This document shows, piece after piece, positions 1 through 5,556 of a stretch of 5,997 bases of DNA. A model generated the notes under the pieces. That model was not told the DNA's origin, made no database searches, and saw only the letters and a program-made list of their open reading frames with translations. How positions within the stretch are numbered: position 1 is the stretch's first letter; the number at the start of each line of letters is the position of its first letter. The stretch comes from Bacteroidia bacterium. GTDB taxonomy: Bacteria > Bacteroidota > Bacteroidia > Flavobacteriales > NORP286. The stretch lies in contig JAESTI010000285.1 of NCBI GenBank assembly GCA_016763665.1, forward strand, positions 1-5,997. The letters run 5' to 3'. A program made the position numbers and the translations under genes.

Positions 1-140
1 GTGAAATAGTATACAGAAACTACCTCGCCCCTGATAGTGTTGCTTACCGAGTTGAGAATGCAAACCATTCAGACCTTCCCACAATTATGGGTTTTGATGA
101 ATATAATGCAGCGATATTGGATTTCCTTACAAATTATTGA
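1..140 (+). CDS. C-terminal end of an upstream gene, probable alpha/beta hydrolase (5' truncated)
   Basis: Reading from base 3, an open frame runs for 45 codons to a TGA at 138-140. It reads as normal protein, containing VYRNYLAPDSVAYRVENANH followed by SDLPTIMGFDEYN and ending ILDFLTNY. The other two + frames are less suitable: one stops at once and the other is the artificial 5' extension of the next gene. The pattern N-A-N-H-S-D-L-P, followed some ten residues later by an aromatic/Asp-rich stretch and a helix ending FL, resembles the C-terminal region of alpha/beta hydrolases (serine aminopeptidase or dienelactone-hydrolase-like), where that His would be the catalytic one. The nucleophile and acid lie outside the window, so the family is an inference from a short tail. 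That a gene ends here is well supported. Its stop lies 16 bases before the start of the sensor phosphatase gene, so the two may be co-transcribed. Confidence 0.7.
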   Translation, partial: EIVYRNYLAPDSVAYRVENANHSDLPTIMGFDEYNAAILDFLTNY

Positions 141-156
141 CCCCTGTCGACATAGC

Positions 157-3100
157 GTGAAAAATACAACCCGATTCTTATCAAGTTTTACTGTATTTCT
201 CTTATCCTGGTTCCTCATTGCTACAACCGGAGTTTGTCAAACGTACAATTTTACTTCTTACAGTATTGATGCGGGCCTCCCCCAATCTCAGGTAACCAGC
301 TTGTGTCAGGATAAATACGGATACTTATGGATGGGGACATTGGGTGGCGGAGTGTGCAAGTTTAACGGAAAGAACTTCAAAGTCTTCTCAACAAAAAATG
401 GCCTAAAAAGCAATTCTATTCGTGATATTTACGAAGACAAGTCGGGGAATATCTGGGTTGGGACAGAAGGCGGGGGCCTTAGTATGTTTTCTGAGGATAC
501 CATTATTACTTATACTATTGAAAATGGTCTGAGTCATAATACCGTTTTTTCAATCACTGAAGATTACAATGGTGCAATATGGGTTACCACTTATGGTGGT
601 GGTATTACAAAGATTCAATTTACAAAAGAAAAAGCTCAACCAACTTTTACCTATTTTAAAGAAGAAGATGGTTTATTAGATAATCGCGTAAATATTGTCC
701 ATCAAGCAAAAGACGGAACAATATGGATCGGTACAAGAAGAGGTTTAAATATTTATGACCCATCTGCCGAACAGACAGGTGGCACTACTTTTAAATCTTA
801 TACACGTGAGGATGGCCTTACTTTCAATTCAATTTTATTTATTCATGAAGAAGATGATGGTTCAATTTATTTGGGTACTTCAGGGGGAGGTGTAAATATT
901 TTTAAAGATGGGAAATTTACAGCAATAACAGAAGAAGATGGGCTTTCCGGTAATTTCATATTTTCCATTTTAAAAGATAGGCGGGATAGATTTTGGTTTG
1001 GCACATATGGGGGAGGCATTTCAATGCTTGATGATGGCAAGATCACCCATATTACTTCGAAGAATGGTTTATGCAATGATTTTGTAAATAGTATTATTCA
1101 GGACCGCGAAGGAAACATATGGATTGGTACTAATAACGGAGTAAGTAAGTTTTCTGGAAACCGATTTCTAACCTATTCTTCCAACGATAATCTTGCAAGC
1201 AATAATATTTTTTCAATTACTGAAGATGATAATAAGAACATTTGGGTTGGAACCAAAGGAGGGGGAATCAGTAAATTTGATGGTGATCAATTCATTACTT
1301 ATACTTCAAAAAATGGATTATGTCATGACATGGTCTATTCAATACTAAAAGACAAAAATAACAACATGTGGGTTGGAAGTTTTGGCGGTGGAGTATGCTA
1401 TTTCAGTGATACCGATGAAATTAGGTTTAATCAGCTCCTAGTTCCAAATGAAGCAAAAACGCAAAACCACAAATTCGTATTGTGCATGTATGAAGATAGC
1501 AATGGAAACTTATGGTATGGCACTAATAATGGAGGTATCGTAAAATACAATCTTAGCAAGTCAGGCAAAGATGCCTTTTCATTTTATACAACAGATGATG
1601 GGTTGAATAGCAACATTGTAATCTCCATGCATGAGGACAAGAAAGGAAATATATGGATAGGAACTTATTCCGGGATCTCCAAATATATTCCTTCAGAAAA
1701 TAAATTTATCAATTATACTACAGATGATGGTTTAACACATAATATAATAATTTCAATTATTGAAGATAAAAATGAAAACCTATGGTTTGGTACCTATGGT
1801 GGTGGAATATGTAAACTTGATGTAGAGTCAATAGAAAGTGATCAGTTAAACTGGACAAATTATTCACACAAAGATGGTTTAAGCTCAGATAACATTATTT
1901 TAATGGTGTTTGATGAACTCGGAAACCTATGGGTAGGAACTAATCAAGGCATAGAGCGATTATCATTTGATGGTAATAAACTTAGAGCCGTAAAGCATTA
2001 CGGAAAATCCGATGGGTTTTCAGGAATAGAAACTAACCAAAATGCAGTATATAGGGATTCGGAAGATAACCTTTGGTTTGGTACTGTTGATGGTTTGATC
2101 AAATACAATCCAGCTGAGGACATACCAAATATCAACGAACCGATTACAAGGATTACCAACCTTAGGATATTTTTGAAAGATGCAAAAATGCCAACTGGTC
2201 TTGTGTTGCCTTATGATCAAAATCATTTAACATTTGATTACATAGGCTTGTGTCTAACTGCTCCTGAGAACGTACTATACCAATATAGAATGGAAGGTTT
2301 TGATAAAGAATGGATGCCTTTCACTAAAGAAAATTATGTAACCTATACTAATCTTCCTTCGGGTGAATATACTTTCAATGTTAAGGCGTGTAATAATGAT
2401 GGTGTTTGGAACACTCATGCTACACAATATAGCTTTAACATTACACCCCCATTTTGGCAAACATGGTGGTTTTATGCCCTATGTTTAACAACATTAGTAA
2501 TAAGTATTTCAACTTTTATAAAGGTACGAACCAAGAAGTTGGAAGAAGCTAAAAAGATACTTGAAGAAAAAGTTGCAGAACGCACTAAGGAAGTAGTTGC
2601 ACAAAAGGAGGAAATTGAGAAAAAGAACACTAGTCTTGAAGATGCGAACCAGGAGATTGCAAAGCAAAAAGACATTGTAGATCTTAAGAACAAAGACATT
2701 ACTGATAGTATAAAGTATGCCGAACAAATACAGGAAGCTATATTACCAAATAGAGACCTGCTACATAATCCCTCCTTTTCATCATTTATTTATTATAAAC
2801 CAAAGGATATTGTAAGTGGAGATTTTTATTGGTTCAGTCAAAAGAATAACATACTTGTAGTTGCGGCAGTTGATTGTACTGGTCATGGAGTACCGGGAGC
2901 ATTCATGTCTGTAGTAGGAAATACCTTACTGAACCAGATAGTTAATGAAAACAAAATTACCAAACCTTCAGAGATTTTGGACAATCTTCATTTTGGTGTG
3001 AGAACTGCATTACGGCAGGATGAAGAGGGTTCAGGTTCTAGAGATGGGATGGATATAGCCCTATGTACCATCACTTTCGAAAATAATCTTGATCAAGTAA

Positions 3101-3477
3101 AAAATAAAGTGGTTTCTCTGCAATATGCAGGAGCAAACAGGCCTCTCTTTCATGTATCAGGAGATGAATTGAACATAATCAAAGGAACCAAATTTGCGAT
3201 TGGTGGTTTGCAGATGGATGAAAAACATGATTATGTAAATAATGACGTCCAGGTTAAATCCGGTGACTCGATTTTTTTAACTTCGGATGGTTATATAGAT
3301 CAGTTTGGAGGACCTTATGGTAAAAAATTTATGACAAGACGGTTTAAGGATTTTTTATTCGATAATCGGGAAATACCTCTAGATAAACAATTCTCTATAT
3401 TCGATAAAAATTTCTCCGAATGGAAGGGTGACATAGAACAACTTGATGATGTTTTAATAATTGGTATGAAATTTTAA
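157..3477 (+). CDS. Reg_prop two-propeller periplasmic sensor fused to a SpoIIE/PP2C-type protein phosphatase (SiaA-like)
   Basis: Membrane sensor that should dephosphorylate a Ser/Thr-phosphorylated partner, most plausibly the SiaC-like protein encoded downstream. With the GTG at 157 as start the protein is 1106 residues. Residues 1-28 form a signal peptide (basic start, hydrophobic FLSSFTVFLLSWFLIATTG), residues 40-655 carry 14 Reg_prop blades, and about 686-763 are a Y_Y_Y domain. A membrane helix at 770-788 is followed by KVRTKK and a Lys/Glu coiled coil to about 864 (ending IKYAEQIQEAILP). Residues 866-1106 are a PP2C domain with its acidic metal-site motifs present: SGDFYW (D889), VDCTGHG (D906), SRDGMD (D963, D966), TSDGYID (D1044, D1048) and a terminal LDDVLIIG (D1097, D1098). 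A frame extension to a GTG at 37 exists, but it overlaps the upstream gene and would bury the signal peptide 40 residues in, so I reject it. There is no Shine-Dalgarno site. The propeller/Y_Y_Y half matches the sensors of Bacteroides hybrid two-component systems, but no histidine kinase, receiver or AraC domain is present. The domain calls are firm; the substrate is inferred from neighbours. Confidence 0.93.
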   Translation: MKNTTRFLSSFTVFLLSWFLIATTGVCQTYNFTSYSIDAGLPQSQVTSLCQDKYGYLWMGTLGGGVCKFNGKNFKVFSTKNGLKSNSIRDIYEDKSGNIWVGTEGGGLSMFSEDTIITYTIENGLSHNTVFSITEDYNGAIWVTTYGGGITKIQFTKEKAQPTFTYFKEEDGLLDNRVNIVHQAKDGTIWIGTRRGLNIYDPSAEQTGGTTFKSYTREDGLTFNSILFIHEEDDGSIYLGTSGGGVNIFKDGKFTAITEEDGLSGNFIFSILKDRRDRFWFGTYGGGISMLDDGKITHITSKNGLCNDFVNSIIQDREGNIWIGTNNGVSKFSGNRFLTYSSNDNLASNNIFSITEDDNKNIWVGTKGGGISKFDGDQFITYTSKNGLCHDMVYSILKDKNNNMWVGSFGGGVCYFSDTDEIRFNQLLVPNEAKTQNHKFVLCMYEDSNGNLWYGTNNGGIVKYNLSKSGKDAFSFYTTDDGLNSNIVISMHEDKKGNIWIGTYSGISKYIPSENKFINYTTDDGLTHNIIISIIEDKNENLWFGTYGGGICKLDVESIESDQLNWTNYSHKDGLSSDNIILMVFDELGNLWVGTNQGIERLSFDGNKLRAVKHYGKSDGFSGIETNQNAVYRDSEDNLWFGTVDGLIKYNPAEDIPNINEPITRITNLRIFLKDAKMPTGLVLPYDQNHLTFDYIGLCLTAPENVLYQYRMEGFDKEWMPFTKENYVTYTNLPSGEYTFNVKACNNDGVWNTHATQYSFNITPPFWQTWWFYALCLTTLVISISTFIKVRTKKLEEAKKILEEKVAERTKEVVAQKEEIEKKNTSLEDANQEIAKQKDIVDLKNKDITDSIKYAEQIQEAILPNRDLLHNPSFSSFIYYKPKDIVSGDFYWFSQKNNILVVAAVDCTGHGVPGAFMSVVGNTLLNQIVNENKITKPSEILDNLHFGVRTALRQDEEGSGSRDGMDIALCTITFENNLDQVKNKVVSLQYAGANRPLFHVSGDELNIIKGTKFAIGGLQMDEKHDYVNNDVQVKSGDSIFLTSDGYIDQFGGPYGKKFMTRRFKDFLFDNREIPLDKQFSIFDKNFSEWKGDIEQLDDVLIIGMKF
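274..2115 (+). repeat. 14 tandem Reg_prop propeller blades (protein-level repeat)
   Basis: Fourteen units of roughly 40-50 residues follow the consensus GL-x2-N-x-V-x-S-I-x-E-D-x2-G-N-I-W-x-G-T, then usually GGG-(I/V)-x-K-F. I counted starts at GLPQSQ, GLKSNS, GLSHNT, GLLDNR, GLTFNS, GLSGNF, GLCNDF, NLASNN, GLCHDM, NHKFVL, GLNSNI, GLTHNI, GLSSDN and GFSGIE. Fourteen fits two seven-bladed propellers, the arrangement known for hybrid two-component sensors. Eight blades keep the GGG after the W-x-G-T strand; the others have NNG, RRG, YSG, NQG, VDG or NGG. The nucleotide repeats are diverged, so this is an old array, not a slippage tract. Confidence 0.88.
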
Positions 3478-3498
3478 TGCTGGATGCTGGATGTTGAA
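3478..3498. repeat. Three imperfect tandem 7-mers (TGCTGGA)
   Basis: Directly after the phosphatase stop codon come TGCTGGA, TGCTGGA and TGTTGAA, the first two identical and the third with two changes. The motif CTGGATG (3487-3493) has an exact inverted match CATCCAG at 3520-3526, but the 26-base loop and lack of a following T-run make it a poor terminator. Its role is unknown; it may be a remnant of a larger intergenic repeat. Confidence 0.45.
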
Positions 3499-3786
3499 TA
3501 TTAGTTACTGTTATAAAACCATCCAGTATATAGAATCAAGTATCTCTCTTGTACTTTATATGAAATTTGCATCGCTAAAAACTACCGCATCGTAACTTAT
3601 TTTACTTTATAAGGTTTTTACCAATATCTTTTGTATTTTTAATTGTCAATAGAAAATAATTCTAATTCTTTGTTTTATTGTTAATTTTTTATTTATTTAG
3701 ATTGTTATATCAATAGGAGTTTTAATACACCAGATAAGTTTAGCTAAGATAGAAATTGCCAAAACAACTAACTTTTGAACTTGTAC
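3478..3786. other. AT-rich intergenic gap between phosphatase and kinase genes
   Basis: The 309 bases between the phosphatase stop and the ATG at 3787 hold no convincing gene on either strand. The 5' end has a short 7-base repeat (described separately), and bases 3600-3720 are very AT-rich, with T and A runs. I searched for the Bacteroidota sigma-A -7 box TAnnTTTG and found no exact match. The nearest are TAAGTTTA at 3735-3742 and AACTTTTG at 3770-3777, neither with a convincing TTG at the -33 spacing. A gap of this size suggests that the downstream three-gene unit has its own promoter, but none can be placed with confidence. Confidence 0.5.
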
Positions 3787-4359
3787 ATGGAAGATAAAAA
3801 AACCCTGGATCTATATTATTATTATACGAGCATGCAGGAAAACAATATTATCCTATCATTTAAAGGTAATATTACTGCAGACTTACTCACGTCTATTCTT
3901 GAAATAACCGAGAATAAGTCAGAAAGTATTCAGGAAGAACCAAGAGTCAGAAGAAAGGTATTCAATATACTGGTTGAGTGCCTTCAAAACGTATATCATC
4001 ATATGGATGAAATGGAGGAGGACGAGGACGATAATCTGGTGAACTCAAAAAGTTCAGTAATATTTATGCTGGGTCAAGATGACGACAGTTTCTTTATCAC
4101 AACCGGTAACCATATTTTAAATGATAAAGTTACAATGCTAACCGAAAAGATTGAAAAGATCAACAAGTTGACGGATGAAGAGTTGAAAGCTTTTTATAAG
4201 GAAGTTTTAACAAAAAGCGAGGGTCTTTCTGCAAAAGGTGGTGCAGGATTAGGACTCATCGATATGGCAAGAAAATCAGGTGAAAAACTCGTATACGAGT
4301 TTCAGGATGTAGACGATAAATATTCATTTTTTAGCATGTATATAAAGATATCAAGATAA
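3787..4359 (+). CDS. SiaB-like GHKL-fold serine/threonine protein kinase (SiaB family, DUF6272-type)
   Basis: Cytoplasmic 190-residue protein predicted to phosphorylate the DUF1987 protein encoded next, opposing the PP2C phosphatase. It has a GHKL ATPase layout. The N-box-like helix is NILVECLQNVYHH (residues 60-72; E64, Q67, N68), a TTGN at 105-108 stands where a Bergerat-fold ATP-lid region begins, and the glycine-rich box KGGAGLGLIDMARKSG spans 150-165. This pattern, with LVE-x-LQN and G-x-G-LGL-x2-(M/I)ARKS, matches the SiaB family better than classical histidine kinases, and there is no phospho-accepting H-box. An acidic stretch (residues 73-83, MDEMEEDEDDN) follows the N-box. No signal peptide or membrane segment is visible. 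I chose the ATG at 3787; an in-frame TTG at 3775 would add only four residues, and family members usually start close to this point. The next gene follows after 23 bases, so the two are almost certainly co-transcribed. Family assignment is strong; kinase activity is inferred from SiaB of Pseudomonas aeruginosa. Confidence 0.88.
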   Translation: MEDKKTLDLYYYYTSMQENNIILSFKGNITADLLTSILEITENKSESIQEEPRVRRKVFNILVECLQNVYHHMDEMEEDEDDNLVNSKSSVIFMLGQDDDSFFITTGNHILNDKVTMLTEKIEKINKLTDEELKAFYKEVLTKSEGLSAKGGAGLGLIDMARKSGEKLVYEFQDVDDKYSFFSMYIKISR

Positions 4360-4382
4360 ATTCGAAATAAAATATTTTCATC

Positions 4383-4784
4383 ATGGAAGTAGTAAACATA
4401 GAAGCAACATTAAAGTCCCCAAAAGTCTTATTAGACAAAGACAACGGTAATTTTGAGATCAATGGCAGATCCATTCCGGAAAACACATCGGAGTTCTATG
4501 CTCCTATTATGGATTGGTTGAAGGAATATGGTCAAAGCCCAAATCCACAAACAGACTTTCAATTTAAGCTTGAATATTTTAACACCAGTTCTTCAAAATG
4601 TATTTTGGATATCTGCAGGATCATTGAAGAAATGAAACAAGGAGGAAATGATGTTAAAATTTCATGGGTGTACGAGGAGTACGATGAAGATATGCTTGAA
4701 GCAGGCGAAGATTATGAAGCAATGGTTGATGTACCATTTGACATTGTGATGGTTAAATCTGAAGATGAAGATCTATATAAATAG
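4383..4784 (+). CDS. SiaC-like phospho-switch protein (DUF1987 family)
   Basis: Cytoplasmic 133-residue protein, the size usual for DUF1987/SiaC. In Pseudomonas aeruginosa SiaC is phosphorylated on a threonine by SiaB, dephosphorylated by SiaA, and in the unphosphorylated form binds and activates the diguanylate cyclase SiaD. The family hallmarks visible here are an early SPKVLLDKDNGNFEINGRSI (residues 12-31), ENTSEFYAPIMDWLKEY (33-49), the central strand and acceptor loop LEYFNTSSSK (63-72), a following helix ILDICRIIEEM (74-84) and a C-terminal AGEDYEAMVDVPF (107-119). T68 in N-T-S-S-S is in the same context as the phospho-threonine of SiaC and, from memory, carries the same number. No membrane segment is present. 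The ATG at 4383 is preceded by an A/T-rich leader without Shine-Dalgarno. The stop lies three bases before the next start, so translation of the two is likely coupled. Family assignment is strong; the partner roles are inferred from gene order. Confidence 0.9.
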   Translation: MEVVNIEATLKSPKVLLDKDNGNFEINGRSIPENTSEFYAPIMDWLKEYGQSPNPQTDFQFKLEYFNTSSSKCILDICRIIEEMKQGGNDVKISWVYEEYDEDMLEAGEDYEAMVDVPFDIVMVKSEDEDLYK

Positions 4785-4787
4785 TAA

Positions 4788-5351
4788 ATGGCCCCTGAAA
4801 AGACTGAGAAGAAAAAGGATGATATATTTGGCAATGAGCGAATAGTACTTGATAAAGCCACTGCTTTATTAGAAAATAATGCTCTTACAACAGAAAATTT
4901 CTTAGTCGAATTCCAAGGCCTCACCAAACAATACTCCGAACTTCTAGGACAAACTAAATTAGTAACTTCAGTTAGCGATAGACTTCAAGGCAAGCTAAAT
5001 CGCGCTTATGATAAAATTCATAAGGTCAACTCCGATCTTGAATCAAGAAACATTGAGCTTCAGGAAACTATTGATGAATTAACTAAGGCTCGCGCAAGTA
5101 AAAAAGCTGCCACTTTCGTAATTATTGTTGCTGTAGGACTGTTTTTTATCTCTGAAGGCATCCTCGAGCCAATTATTGAAGACCACACTGAAAATCCATA
5201 CTTGGGATTTGGTTTAAAAGGTGGGATTGCCCTACTCATTAAACCTATTGAAACAATAATTGAAAAACACTTACTAAAGCAAGCCCTCAAAAAGAAAAGA
5301 GAAGGTGGTGCACCGGAAAAACCCAAGCCAACTCAAGCACCAGTGGGGTAA
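4788..5351 (+). CDS. Coiled-coil membrane protein of unknown function with a cyclase-type signalling stalk; candidate SiaC target
   Basis: A 187-residue protein I cannot assign to a named family. Residues 1-12 are charged, about 34-105 form a long helical coiled coil, and 107-129 are a hydrophobic segment (ATFVIIVAVGLFFISEGIL) preceded by KK. A short acidic loop EDHTEN (131-136) is followed by a second, weaker hydrophobic segment at 138-158 (LGFGLKGGIALLIKPIETII). The tail is Lys-rich then Pro-rich. The charge pattern fits a hairpin with both ends in the cytoplasm. The helix at 49-71 reads YSELLGQTKLVTSVSDRLQ, then GKLN. It resembles the linker LL-x-QT-x2-LV-x-(I/L)SDR-x-Q-x2-L found ahead of bacterial adenylate and diguanylate cyclase domains. 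No GGDEF, cyclase, phosphatase or kinase domain follows. Its position three bases after the SiaC-like gene, where SiaD sits in Pseudomonas, suggests that it is the SiaC-regulated effector. That role is an inference. Confidence 0.8.
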   Translation: MAPEKTEKKKDDIFGNERIVLDKATALLENNALTTENFLVEFQGLTKQYSELLGQTKLVTSVSDRLQGKLNRAYDKIHKVNSDLESRNIELQETIDELTKARASKKAATFVIIVAVGLFFISEGILEPIIEDHTENPYLGFGLKGGIALLIKPIETIIEKHLLKQALKKKREGGAPEKPKPTQAPVG

Positions 5352-5552
5352 ATTTGGTAGCAATTTCACTTCAATTTTAGTTTAAATCTAAAAGGGTTCA
5401 ACCTTTTAGTAACACAGGTGATGCAACATTAGCTATAAATCCTAATTAAGTTAAAAAATGACAAATCAAAAGTGGAGATCAGTCACCACTATAAAAAAAC
5501 TGGCAATACCTAAAGGCCAAACTAGTAGTACAAAAATTAAAATCAAAAAAAC
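5352..5552. other. Intergenic spacer before the cupredoxin gene
   Basis: These 201 bases contain the hairpin at 5388-5409 and the doubtful short frame from 5458. They end in an A-rich leader (AAAAATTAAAATCAAAAAAAC) just before the ATG at 5553. An exact TAnnTTTG box (TAAATTTG, 5349-5356) overlaps the preceding stop codon, but no TTG lies at the expected -33 spacing and the hairpin is downstream of it. The actual promoter of the cupredoxin gene cannot be placed. Confidence 0.4.
5375..5409 (+). terminator. Hairpin after the kinase/SiaC/membrane-protein genes, possible terminator
   Basis: CTAAAAGG (5388-5395) and CCTTTTAG (5402-5409) form a perfect 8-bp stem with a six-base loop, beginning 36 bases after the stop at 5351. 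No T-run follows, so it is not a textbook intrinsic terminator. It could also work as a 3'-end stabiliser. An upstream TTTTAG (5375-5380) could pair instead with CTAAAA (5388-5393) across a seven-base loop, giving two mutually exclusive stems. Confidence 0.45.
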
Positions 5553-5556
5553 ATGA
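5458..5556 (+). CDS. Possible 32-residue basic peptide or leader ORF (doubtful)
   Basis: An ATG at 5458 opens 32 codons starting MTNQKWRSVTTIKKLAIPKG and ending KIKIKKT. The TGA (5554-5556) overlaps the ATG of the cupredoxin gene as ATGA. The peptide is strongly basic with no hydrophobic segment, and its composition mostly reflects A-rich leader DNA. The overlap geometry would allow translational coupling, but an A-rich leader produces Lys-rich open frames by chance. I list it so that it can be checked, not as a confident gene. Confidence 0.15.
   Translation: MTNQKWRSVTTIKKLAIPKGQTSSTKIKIKKT

Noticed and set aside
235..237. Cys27 of the sensor as a lipoprotein attachment site
   Set aside because: The preceding residues TGV do not fit a lipobox (Val at -1), and the protein already has a membrane helix at 770-788.
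867..1076. Antisense open frame opposite propeller blades
   Set aside because: Its Pro-rich composition is the complement of the repeated Gly-Gly-Gly codons; it is a shadow of the blade repeat.
2472..2727. Antisense open frames opposite the coiled-coil region of the phosphatase gene, rich in F/S/L
   Set aside because: They mirror the Lys/Glu-rich coiled-coil codons on the + strand (AAG/GAA read as CTT/TTC), have no recognisable domain and lie wholly inside a firmly supported gene.
157..3477. Annotation as a hybrid two-component system protein (histidine kinase/AraC)
   Set aside because: There is no H-box, HATPase, receiver or AraC domain after the membrane helix; the C-terminus is clearly a PP2C domain.
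3487..3526. Inverted repeat CTGGATG/CATCCAG after the phosphatase gene as a terminator
   Set aside because: Seven-base stem with a 26-base loop and no T-run; the left arm is part of a tandem 7-mer, so the match may be incidental.
4788..5351. Fourth gene as a truncated SiaD that has lost its GGDEF domain
   Set aside because: After the coiled coil come two membrane segments and a basic tail with its own stop; no degraded GGDEF coding sequence is visible downstream, so it is an intact, different protein and not a broken cyclase.
5349..5356. TAAATTTG as a Bacteroidota -7 promoter box for the cupredoxin gene
   Set aside because: No TTG at the expected -33 distance upstream, it overlaps a stop codon, and a hairpin lies between it and the gene about 190 bases away.
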